Shown here: piece by piece, positions 50,956 through 59,505 of the stretch | Layout: every line of letters starts with the position of its first letter | Position numbering within the stretch: position 1 is the stretch's first letter | Assembly: GCA_049487715.1 (NCBI GenBank) | Contig: CP150548.1 | Span: 744,001 to 808,000 of the forward strand | Source: Pycnococcus provasolii | Taxonomy: Eukaryota; Chlorophyta; Pseudoscourfieldiophyceae; Pseudoscourfieldiales | Length of the DNA stretch: 64,000 nt | Direction: 5' to 3' | Program-made: the position numbers and the translations under genes | The notes under the pieces: model-generated | The model's input: the letters and a program-made list of their open reading frames with translations, nothing else | What the model was told of the DNA's origin: nothing | Database searches by the model: none

Positions 50956-53823
50956 ATGGTGCGACGACTTGTAGGCAACCTCTATGGGGGGGTCCCAGGA
51001 AACATGACAGCCTACCTCCTTGTCGCTGTGGCGGCGGCGGCGGTACTAGGAAGCGTTGCGGCCGGCGGTGCAGGGGGAGGAGGGACGAAAGAGCTGGATC
51101 CGCTCTCTCAGGAGTTTTACAAACCGCACTACGGGCCGTATGAGGCGCTTCCGTTCATGTTCACCTCCGTCATCATCGGGTGCATCATCCAGCAGTTTGC
51201 GTCGCTCACCGTCATCCCGTTCACCGGGTTGATCTTCATCACGGGCTTGCTGCTCGGCTTGCTGTACGAAGGGGCCGGTCAGAGGCAGAACTTCATCATG
51301 AAGGACAACGCTCTCGGCACTCTCGGACACTCGATCGAAATGTGGATCGAAATCGAGCCACACCTGCTCCTCTACGGCTTCCTTCCCCCGCTGCTGTTCG
51401 GAGACGCGTCCGTGCTGAATCTTCACGTCGTCAAGCGCTGCTTTATGCAGTGCCTGCTACTCGCCGGCCCAGGCGTGCTGCTCGGCTCCTTTCTTACCGC
51501 GATTCTGTTCAAGTACGGTCCGCTGGAGTGGGAATGGTATCCGTCGATGATGATCGGTGCTGTGCTTTCTGCCACGGACCCCGTTGCCGTCGTGGGACTG
51601 CTCAAGAGTATGGGTGCGAGCCCAAAGCTCACGATGATCATCGCCGGCGAGTCGTTGCTCAACGACGGAGTGTCCATCGTCATCTTCAACCTGTTCTTGA
51701 ACATGTACAAGTCGTGCTCGTGGGACACTCTTGCCGCTCTGCAAAACAAGGGGGTCAACCTTGGATACTATACGAGGCAGTTGGTCGAGAAGCTTACAGT
51801 CAACTTGAACGACGACGTCCCTTATATTAGCAAGCAGAACCAATACGTGCTTGACGAGTACTGTGCAACACACGGTTTATGCGAGGTGTGCAAGGCTGGC
51901 AAAGAGTACAGCGCGGGTGGAATCGTCGAGTTCTTCGCGCGCATGGCTGTCGGCGGACCGGTAGTGGGTGCACTCATGGGCTTCGGCCTCGTGCTGTTCA
52001 TCGCGATGACAGAGACCGCCGTGGGACAGATCGCCATGTCGTTAGCTGCGGCGTACTGCTCGTACTTCGTTGCCGAGCACGACGCGCTCATGAGCGGAGT
52101 GCTGGCGTGCGTTTCGTGCTCGGTCGTGTTCGCTGCGTACGGCTGGCCTTCGGTCGCAAGTCCCACTGCGATGACCAACTTCTGGCACGCGTGCGAGTTC
52201 ATCTGCAACGTCATGATCTTCATGCTCTCCGGGGTGTTGACGGGCCACTTCCTGTACCGCCTCGAGCCGTACGGGCTCCAGTACAGCGACTTTGGGTACC
52301 TCATCATCCTCTACATCCTCCTCACGCTCATTCGGTACGCCGTGATCCTGCTTTTCTACCCCGCGCTTTCCAACATGGGACTTGGCATCACGATGAAAGA
52401 GGTGTTGGTTGTCGGATGGGGAGGCTTGCGTGGCGCTGTTGGTCTCGCACTTGCCATCGCGATTACCGAGACGAAGGGCTTCAAAGGTCAGGTCCAGGCG
52501 CAATTTTTCTTCTTCACTGCAGGCATTGCAACCATGACTCTTCTAATCAACGGCACAACTTGTGGATGGCTATTAAAAAAGCTCAAGCTCGTTGGACTGA
52601 CGGAAAGTGAGAAGGCACTGGAGGAGGATGCGATACGACTTGCAAGAAATTTCTTCGAGGATGAATACGCGAAGTACTCAAAGAGTCCGAGATTCGCGTA
52701 CCACGACCAGGGCGTTGTTCGCAAATTCTTCGCGTATTTGCTGGAAGACAAATCTGCAGAAGAGATGAAGGGACTGAAGCGCTCCTTTTCGCAATGGAAC
52801 AAAAGCAACCGTGGGCCTGGTCATAACTGGAGTGCTATAAAGAACATCGCGAAAGTGCTGCCAGACGCGAAATTGACTGTTGACATCCCAAGCGATCTTG
52901 AGCCGACCGACTTGGAACGCAGTGGTGCGCCCAAAGTTATTCACGATGTTTATCCATCGTCAGAGGCGTTAGCGGCATCACAAGTAGTACAAGCATTCAC
53001 ATTGTCGTCCCATCGCCATCCGACCGATTATCGACCTGATGGCAAGGGAACATCTTCGAGTAGCAATGGACAGGTTGGTCAAGGCCACATGTTCATGAAT
53101 AGTGAACTTGACACCGAAGAGATCATGACAGAAGCGGACCCAGAAATGTTGAAAACTGTCAGGGAAGTGTTCCTGAATGCCGTGCGTGCGCGTTACTGGG
53201 ATCTCCTGCAAGACGGTGCGCTTCGCGACAGCTGGTTCACCACGTACCTTCTTCAAAGCATCGACGAAGCACTGGATAGGGTATCACACGACGGCAGTGG
53301 CCTGTGCGACTGGGAAATTGCCGAGCGCAAGTGCATCACAATCAAGTACAAGTTTCTGGCGGACATAGCGGCTGGAATGTTTTCTTTTGTGCAGAGGTTT
53401 GGACTATTTTCGTTCACAAAGCCGTATTCACGCAACCATGCTTGGCACGAGGCTGTTCGTCTTATTCTTGTTCACCCGACGCCACGTGTGGCCGTGACGA
53501 TCTGCTACGCCTTTTTGTACGCACACGAGTACGCAGGTATCGAGGTTTGGTCTGCCGTCGGCGACGGCGACAACGCGGATTCTCCTGAGGAGCAGATTGT
53601 GCTGCGAGAGTCTCTGCGGCAAATGGAGGCAGTCAAGGAAAAACTGAGAGACTTCGAGAAAAATTTTCCAGGCATCATCACATCCGTAATGTCGGATTCT
53701 ATGTGCTGCGTGCTGCAGGCGAGGTTAAAGAAGCGCTACGACCGCCTGCTCACGAAGGGAAGCATCACGGGCCCAACACACCATCATCTTCTCGCGTTGA
53801 TTGGTTGTGCTTCAGACCATTAG
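50956..53823 (+). CDS. Na+/H+ exchanger, CPA1 family, SOS1/NHX-like with long tail
   Basis: 955 aa from ATG 50956; the frame extends upstream only through the GT repeat and should not be used. About 12 membrane helices fill residues 10-540. CPA1 signatures are 'LLYGFLPPLLFGDA', 'MIGAVLSATDPVAVVGLLKS' (the DP ion-site motif), 'IIAGESLLNDGVSIVIFNLF' and 'VVGWGGLRGAVGLALAIAIT'. It exports Na+ (or moves K+) against H+ at the plasma membrane or an endomembrane. The cytosolic tail of about 400 aa is longer than in vacuolar NHX and like SOS1 in length, but no cyclic-nucleotide domain was recognised. Confidence 0.92.
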   Translation: MVRRLVGNLYGGVPGNMTAYLLVAVAAAAVLGSVAAGGAGGGGTKELDPLSQEFYKPHYGPYEALPFMFTSVIIGCIIQQFASLTVIPFTGLIFITGLLLGLLYEGAGQRQNFIMKDNALGTLGHSIEMWIEIEPHLLLYGFLPPLLFGDASVLNLHVVKRCFMQCLLLAGPGVLLGSFLTAILFKYGPLEWEWYPSMMIGAVLSATDPVAVVGLLKSMGASPKLTMIIAGESLLNDGVSIVIFNLFLNMYKSCSWDTLAALQNKGVNLGYYTRQLVEKLTVNLNDDVPYISKQNQYVLDEYCATHGLCEVCKAGKEYSAGGIVEFFARMAVGGPVVGALMGFGLVLFIAMTETAVGQIAMSLAAAYCSYFVAEHDALMSGVLACVSCSVVFAAYGWPSVASPTAMTNFWHACEFICNVMIFMLSGVLTGHFLYRLEPYGLQYSDFGYLIILYILLTLIRYAVILLFYPALSNMGLGITMKEVLVVGWGGLRGAVGLALAIAITETKGFKGQVQAQFFFFTAGIATMTLLINGTTCGWLLKKLKLVGLTESEKALEEDAIRLARNFFEDEYAKYSKSPRFAYHDQGVVRKFFAYLLEDKSAEEMKGLKRSFSQWNKSNRGPGHNWSAIKNIAKVLPDAKLTVDIPSDLEPTDLERSGAPKVIHDVYPSSEALAASQVVQAFTLSSHRHPTDYRPDGKGTSSSSNGQVGQGHMFMNSELDTEEIMTEADPEMLKTVREVFLNAVRARYWDLLQDGALRDSWFTTYLLQSIDEALDRVSHDGSGLCDWEIAERKCITIKYKFLADIAAGMFSFVQRFGLFSFTKPYSRNHAWHEAVRLILVHPTPRVAVTICYAFLYAHEYAGIEVWSAVGDGDNADSPEEQIVLRESLRQMEAVKEKLRDFEKNFPGIITSVMSDSMCCVLQARLKKRYDRLLTKGSITGPTHHHLLALIGCASDH

Positions 53824-54616
53824 CGGAATTCTTCTGCCTTGCATCGTGCTTACGATAGGTTGAATGGATGTGAGCTGAGATCCCTCATTCAGTAATGAAG
53901 TTGCAATTTGGTTTGTCCAACGGTCGTCCATTCACATCATTCACTTTCACAATTCAGCCCATTCATCGGTGCCATTCACTGCGCGTTTTTGTTCATGGCG
54001 CAGGTGATTTCGAAGGCTGTATTACTCTATCAGGGCGCTTTCGTTGGCGTAGTGAGGGCTCCGGTTACAGTATGAAACGGAACCGTAGTACTACATTACC
54101 CGGCCCGCGACGGGAATGATCATGCTGACATATAGGAGCCGTGTGGAGGACGAATGAAAAACCGCCATGGATTGCGTCGTTGTACGTACGACAGGTGGTC
54201 CAATGGTGTATCCCCCAACGAATCCTCTTCACCTTCGCCTCACCAACCTCGCCTCACCTTGCAGCCTTGCCGTTGTTGCGAATAATCATAAAATTCCGCC
54301 CGCCGATTTCCATCACAAGTCCGTTCCCATCACGCACTCACTCACTCACTCACTCACTTGAGTGCGTTTTCATCGTAGATACGTCGTTTTCATCGTCCGT
54401 CGGTGGATTTTAGTGTAGTTCTTAACACTGCTTAACACTGCTTAAGCCGATTCATTTTCTTGCAGCTGGCAGCCTCTTCTCTCTGGCCTGTCTGGTCTGA
54501 CAGTCTGGTCGGAAGGTGCCAGGTGAAGTTTAGAGTTTATTGGCTTGATCGTCGTGGTGGTGGTGGTGGTGGCCGCATCTCTTCTCTCTTCTCTCTTCTG
54601 AATAGAATCGAATATC
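53824..54616. other. intergenic region
   Basis: Short repeats only, such as (CACT)n at about 54330-54360 and CTGCTTAACA repeats at 54425-54445. It includes a TACCCGG motif at about 54096. No gene. Confidence 0.5.
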
Positions 54617-55681
54617 ATGACTGGGAGGAGGCCGAGCGGTCATCACACACGCTCTTCATGTGCCTGTTTCTTTGCGTGTCACTCTGCGGCCAGTGCGGTG
54701 TTGTTGTGGTGTTGTTGTGGTGTTTTGGTAGTGTCGTGGCAGGCGTGCTTGGTGCTCAGTAGACCAGTGTTAGTGAGTGTTAAGGAAGCAGACCAAGGAG
54801 GAGAAGTTTTGCAAACGCGTGCCATTAGCAGACGCGACTTGTATGACTCATCCTATTTGGACTACGAACTGTCGCCGGGGGGCTTAGCGGAGCAAACGCT
54901 CGCTGACTGTAAGGTGGAGGAGGACGGCGCGGTGTCGATCAACGGCACGGTGGCGTGCACGCTGATGATCGAAGGCGCGGACGAAATCCTGAGCCGCAAG
55001 GAGGATAGTGTTGACGGCATGTACATACTTGCGGGCTGCTACAACGGAAGGCCGAAGTACGAGCGCAACGACGACGCGGAGGGAGCTCGCGTCATTTGGT
55101 TCTCAGACTACTACGGCGACTGGAGCCTGTCTGAAGGTCTCGAAACGCCGCCTTACGACGGGCAGCGTACGTGGCCGGTTCTTGCTTGGGGCGGCGAGGG
55201 AAACTTCAACCTTAGACCGCAGCTCGTCGCACCGATGACTTGGTATGTCAATGCAAGCCTCTCAAACCTACCGAACACTGACAATGACATCTGGTTACTC
55301 GCAACGTCACTCAACGTGGAGTGCGACGACGAGGACTTACAGGATGAAAGTCAGCTTGCGGCGGACGTGCGTGGCGACGCAAATACGGCAGGTAGTCTAC
55401 AGCTGGCGTTGCCGCCACCTGCACCTGGTCATCGTGGTAAAGTGCTCGCACCGGCTGATGCCAAATGGTCCGGAAAGTACAGCGGCTCCGGGGCAGGCCA
55501 GTGGCGCGGGCCTATCTTAGGCCTCGTCCTCGTGTTCGGCACGATGATGGTCGTCATCATACCGCTGCGCACATATTTGAGGGACAGCCAGCGGCGGCAG
55601 GAGCGCGGCGAGAGTCGCGAAGATCACAACGTTCGTGAGGCGGAGATGACTCGGCTGGTGAAGGGTGACGACGCAAGATGA
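54617..55681 (+). CDS. type I membrane protein, unknown function
   Basis: 354 aa from ATG 54617. A hydrophobic N-terminus ('AVLLWCCCGVLVVSW', about residues 28-45) should act as a signal peptide. The lumenal or extracellular part (about 50-300) contains 'DGMYILAGCYNGRPKYERND' and 'RVIWFSDYYGDWSLSEG', an arrangement (Y...NGRP.Y....W......W) seen in several algal cell-surface proteins. A single helix 'GPILGLVLVFGTMMVVIIPL' is followed by a short charged tail. No enzyme motif is visible. Possible N-glycosylation sites include NGT and NAS. Confidence 0.65.
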   Translation: MTGRRPSGHHTRSSCACFFACHSAASAVLLWCCCGVLVVSWQACLVLSRPVLVSVKEADQGGEVLQTRAISRRDLYDSSYLDYELSPGGLAEQTLADCKVEEDGAVSINGTVACTLMIEGADEILSRKEDSVDGMYILAGCYNGRPKYERNDDAEGARVIWFSDYYGDWSLSEGLETPPYDGQRTWPVLAWGGEGNFNLRPQLVAPMTWYVNASLSNLPNTDNDIWLLATSLNVECDDEDLQDESQLAADVRGDANTAGSLQLALPPPAPGHRGKVLAPADAKWSGKYSGSGAGQWRGPILGLVLVFGTMMVVIIPLRTYLRDSQRRQERGESREDHNVREAEMTRLVKGDDAR

Positions 55682-55705
55682 GAAATATTTTGATTAGTTC
55701 ATCTA

Positions 55706-57238
55706 TTACAATCTGACAATGTTCAAAACACTTCCACCCACGCCATGCTGTGCCACCGTGGACGCTTTGAGCTCGTCGCGACTCGTTGGAAATACGTCAC
55801 CCTCGCCTTTCACACTCCACGCACCATCAGGCATGCACTTGGTATCGCGAAGCGCGCGGCGTGCCCACCGTCGGATTTCGAGCAGTGGGTCGTCCGCGGA
55901 GAATCGCCGCATGATTCGGCTTCCGTTGGGCAATCTCAGTGCGACGCGCGGTCCCGTCGACGGCTCGGGTGCCGCCTCGTTGTCCGATTCGGCACGCTCC
56001 GCAGCCTTACGCTCCTTCTCGAGCTGCGCCGCCCGCTTTTCCGCCTCCTCTTTTTCTTGCCGCTTCCTCCTCTCCTCCTCTCGTGCACGATCCTCGCGAA
56101 GGCTCTCCTCGTAAGCATCGTCCTGCTCCAAGCGCAGGCGCGTCGCCTCAGACTGCACAACAGTAGCAGCAGCGTTGGCGGTGGCAGCGGCGGCGGCGGT
56201 GGCTTCGCGTCGTTCTGCGGCTTTCGCCGCAGCCTTAGCAGCGTCTTCTTTCGTCGCCTCTCTTGCAGCGCGTTCACGTCGCTCCGCATCTCTCGCGGCA
56301 CGCTGTGCCTCTTTAGCTTCCTCTTGCTTGAGCCGATAAGCCCGGTCGATTTCCAGCCTTTTCTGCCTGAGTTCCTTTGCGCTCTCTGCATGCTCGTGTG
56401 CTTCCCGTTCGCTCGCTCGTATGCGATTTTCGTAGGCGACGCCACCTCGCCAGAGCCACAGTGCGACGGAGGAGATGAGGACGGCCCATGCAGTGGTAAC
56501 TTTTGGGTCGTCGGGTAAGGCGACGTCCGGCGGCATGACGTCGATTCCAAGCGATCGTACGACGCGCATCGCCTTGACAGTCCACGATACCGCTTCGAAC
56601 GACGGGTTGTGGAAGATGGTTTTTCCCGTTTGGGGATTTATGTAGTACACTGTGGTGGTTGCCGCTTGCCTCTCCGCGTCGCTGTTTCCGGCCGCAGCAG
56701 CTTGGTGTTCGAACTTGAACCACGCGTTTCCGTCTCCTCCAATAACGACCGCACCTTGAGACTGCTGCGCCATACGAGAGAAGAACTCGTCTTGTGTGAT
56801 TTGCACGGATCCAGATGCTTGCGAGCGTTCCCACATGTCCACCATTGCTTTGTACTGCGTTGCAGCGGCGTTGACATTGTTATTATATTGTTGACGAGAG
56901 TTCTCTTCCGCTAAAATCTCGTAAGAGGAGGCAACCAGGATAAACTTTTGTGAAGCTTCGTGACGCTTCGCGACGGATGCCCCGACGAGTTTATCCGGGT
57001 GTAACGTCCGAGCGAGAGAACGGTACGCCGATTTGATTTCACTTCCCGAGGAGGAGGAGGAGACACCCAGAACTCCATACAAAGACGACGAGGACGAGGA
57101 CGAGGATGAGGAAGATGAAGACGACGATGAAGATGAAGATGAAGAACCATGAACACAACATAAGCACATTGACATAAAAATTAAATAATAGTAAAATGGA
57201 GATGAAAGAAGGCAAGGCTGAGGCTTCGCCATCGCCAT
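55706..57238 (-). CDS. J-domain/transmembrane/UBX fusion protein
   Basis: 510 aa from ATG 57238. A hydrophobic N-terminus (8-30) suggests ER targeting. A poly-Ser run (32-52) precedes a complete J domain (53-120): 'SLYGVLGVSSSSSG', then HPD at 80-82 ('LARTLHPDKLVG'). A second hydrophobic helix lies at about 249-265 ('AWAVLISSVALWLWRGG'). A long charged coiled coil (about 275-425) leads to a C-terminal UBX domain (about 430-510): 'RVALRLPNGSRIMRRFSADD', 'FPTSRDELK'. J domains stimulate Hsp70 and UBX domains recruit p97/Cdc48. Together on a membrane they would suit ER-associated degradation; this role is inference. Confidence 0.88.
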   Translation of the reverse strand: MAMAKPQPCLLSSPFYYYLIFMSMCLCCVHGSSSSSSSSSSSSSSSSSSSSSLYGVLGVSSSSSGSEIKSAYRSLARTLHPDKLVGASVAKRHEASQKFILVASSYEILAEENSRQQYNNNVNAAATQYKAMVDMWERSQASGSVQITQDEFFSRMAQQSQGAVVIGGDGNAWFKFEHQAAAAGNSDAERQAATTTVYYINPQTGKTIFHNPSFEAVSWTVKAMRVVRSLGIDVMPPDVALPDDPKVTTAWAVLISSVALWLWRGGVAYENRIRASEREAHEHAESAKELRQKRLEIDRAYRLKQEEAKEAQRAARDAERRERAAREATKEDAAKAAAKAAERREATAAAAATANAAATVVQSEATRLRLEQDDAYEESLREDRAREEERRKRQEKEEAEKRAAQLEKERKAAERAESDNEAAPEPSTGPRVALRLPNGSRIMRRFSADDPLLEIRRWARRALRDTKCMPDGAWSVKGEGDVFPTSRDELKASTVAQHGVGGSVLNIVRL

Positions 57239-57863
57239 GGCGGATGTGGGAGGAGGAGAATGAACGAAGGAGTGGTTGGGGAGAGAAAGAAAGGGGGGAG
57301 CGAAACCCAGGGAAACCTAACCCTAACCCTAACCCTAACCCTAACCCTAGTTGTTTTTTTATAAACCCTAACCCAGTTCTCCTCCTTCTTCTTCTGGCCT
57401 ACCCTTAACCCTACCACTAGTTGTTTTTAATAAACCCTAACCCTAGTTAGTTGTTTTTTTAAAACCCTAACCCAGTTCCTCCTTCTTCTTCTTCTGGCCT
57501 AACCCTAGCCCTAGTTGATTTTTATAAACCCTAACCCATTTCCTCCTCCTTCTTCTTCTGGCCTAACCCTAGCTAGTTGTTTTTTTATAAACCCTAACCC
57601 AGTTCTTCTTCTTCTTCTTCTTCGCCGCCATTCGCCGTGTTCCCTTGGGCTTTGCCGGAACGTTCTTTAAAACGTGACTGCCAAGATAATGTTGGGAGAC
57701 CAACAAGAGCACGTCCTAAACTAATACCTTAATAATGTCCTTTTCAGTGTCATTTCAGCCATGCCGGTCACATCGGCATGCGTTCACGTCGTCATTCTTC
57801 TTCTTCTTCTTGTTGTTGTCAAAGACACGCTTTGAGTTTGAGGCGACGACGACGACCTTGTAG
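57239..57863. other. divergent intergenic region between J-UBX and TRM1
   Basis: Holds the minisatellite above and, from about 57760, a possible transit-peptide start for TRM1 (see that entry). Nothing else was recognised. Confidence 0.5.
57319..57620. repeat. telomere-type array and about 60-bp minisatellite
   Basis: (CCCTAA)5 at 57319-57349. It is followed by about four units of roughly 60 bp containing TAAACCCTAACCCAGTTC, a (TTC)n stretch, TGGCCTAACCCTAG and TTGTTTTTTTA. It lies just upstream of the J-UBX start. Confidence 0.9.
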
Positions 57864-59342
57864 TCTTATGGAAAAGCGTACGGGTTAGGCTCCGATGATG
57901 ATGCTCGGAGTCTTTTATCTGAAGAAGACGACGATTGTACGGATAATAATACCACTCCTCAAGTCATTTCGTGCGTCGAACGGTCGATTCCGTTCGACCT
58001 GGGAACGTCGTTTTACAGAAAGGAGTCGACATTCAGCAGGGACCTTGCCGTCTTAGCCGTCCTCGCCTTGAAAGAACAAACAACAGACTTATCACTTGCT
58101 TCTCACGAAGACATTGCAGTGCTTGACGCCATGGCCGGTGCAGGACTCAGAGGAGGAAGGTACCTCGCACATAACGCTGCGTCGCAAGTGTGGTGCAACG
58201 ACGCAAACACGGACATCACAAGTTTAGTCAGGAAAAACCTTGACGGAATCAATAAGGGAAAGTACACAGTCACGGCGGAAGATGTTCACCACCTGCTCGG
58301 AGTCTCGCTTCCGTCGCAGAGCACAACCTTCGATGTCGTCGACGTTGACAGCTTCGGCTCGAAGGACGGCAACGTGCTACTCTTCAATGCGCTCAGATGT
58401 CTGAGAATACCACAACGCTCTTCCGACGACGACAACAACAACAACAACAACAACGTTCTGAGAGGCTCGCTTCTTTACGTCACGTGCACGGATGGGTTTG
58501 CGGGATCAGGACGTGGGCCACTGCGCGCGCTGTCAGCTTACGGGTGCTACACGCGTCTGTCACCGTCGTGCGCAGAGACGGGACTTCGTATGCTCGCCGG
58601 CGCGGCGATTGCACGTGCGAATGATCTCGGCTTAGCTTGCCGCGTCGTCTTCACGCACTACAGCCCTCACGGGCCTGTTTACAGAGCTATGCTTCACGTC
58701 TCACGAAGAGCTGACTACCATCGCTGGCGATCGCGCCGAGATTCAGAGGGCGCCGAAGGATCGTCTAGAAGTAAAACCAACCAGAATATGGTTGATCCGA
58801 GCCTCGGCGCGCTCGACGACTACGCATTCGTGGGAAGCTGTCGTGCATGCTGTGGAAGGCTCTTTCAGGTTCCATGGTCGCGGCTTGGGCACGTGACGTG
58901 CCCGTCATGTGGGAGTTTTGGGGGTGGCGACGGACGCCACGATGCAGGCGTATCCGTTGCCGGTCCGCTCTATGTCGGACCTATGCACGATCTATCCGTC
59001 GTGCGCCAAATGCGAGGCCATTCGCAGATGCTTGGGTGGGATGATGAGAGGATAGCGTGGTCCACGAAAAAGCCGCATGGTGCTTGCTCTTCGCTGGGCG
59101 AGCTGCTTGAGAGAATGGAGGGAGAGGCACACCCACTCGTTGGCCTTGGCATCTTCAAAGTTCCTGACGTGACGAAAACTGCCGGAGCGCGGACGATGCC
59201 AGCAATCAAGCGTCTTCTTGCCGCGCTACAAGACGATGGCTTTGTCGCGGAGCGCAGCCACGTCGACGGCACCGCCTTCAAGACGAACGCGAGCGCGGAG
59301 GAGGTTAGGTCGTTTGTGAGGATGCTCGAAGCGGATGCATGA
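57864..59342 (+). CDS. TRM1: tRNA (guanine26-N2) dimethyltransferase, 5' end unresolved
   Basis: The continuous frame runs from 57864 (just after TAG, so possibly an acceptor CTTGTAG) to TGA 59342. It carries 'FYRKESTFSRDLAVLAVLAL' (TRM1 N-terminal block), the SAM-binding 'VLDAMAGAGLRGGRYLAH', the catalytic 'FDVVDVDSFGS' (usual form DLDPYGS) and 'YVTCTDGFAGSG'. It also has a zinc-ribbon-like 'SCRACCGRLF...CPSCGSF'. It methylates G26 of tRNA. An ATG at 57778 opens an Arg/Ser-rich, transit-like peptide ('MRSRRHSSSSSCCCQRHA') in another frame that ends at 57888. A small intron or indel may link the two. An Asn run ('NNNNNNN') is inserted mid-domain. Confidence 0.88.
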   Translation, partial: SYGKAYGLGSDDDARSLLSEEDDDCTDNNTTPQVISCVERSIPFDLGTSFYRKESTFSRDLAVLAVLALKEQTTDLSLASHEDIAVLDAMAGAGLRGGRYLAHNAASQVWCNDANTDITSLVRKNLDGINKGKYTVTAEDVHHLLGVSLPSQSTTFDVVDVDSFGSKDGNVLLFNALRCLRIPQRSSDDDNNNNNNNVLRGSLLYVTCTDGFAGSGRGPLRALSAYGCYTRLSPSCAETGLRMLAGAAIARANDLGLACRVVFTHYSPHGPVYRAMLHVSRRADYHRWRSRRDSEGAEGSSRSKTNQNMVDPSLGALDDYAFVGSCRACCGRLFQVPWSRLGHVTCPSCGSFGGGDGRHDAGVSVAGPLYVGPMHDLSVVRQMRGHSQMLGWDDERIAWSTKKPHGACSSLGELLERMEGEAHPLVGLGIFKVPDVTKTAGARTMPAIKRLLAALQDDGFVAERSHVDGTAFKTNASAEEVRSFVRMLEADA

Positions 59343-59505
59343 TTTGTTTGAAAAATGTTTGTGTTATTAAAATACTTCACAACCCTTGAAATTCTCAACA
59401 CCATAAATCTTTTTTGTGTAGAAGCAGAATCTTGAAAATGTTAGGCTTTTGCAACTTCCGGGCGCTTTTTTTATCATGGTTCAACAAGCGCCCGTCGTTG
59501 AAATT

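Noticed and set aside
57319-57620. CRISPR-like regular repeat
   Set aside because: Units are imperfect, telomere-derived and lack unique equal-length spacers; the host is eukaryotic.
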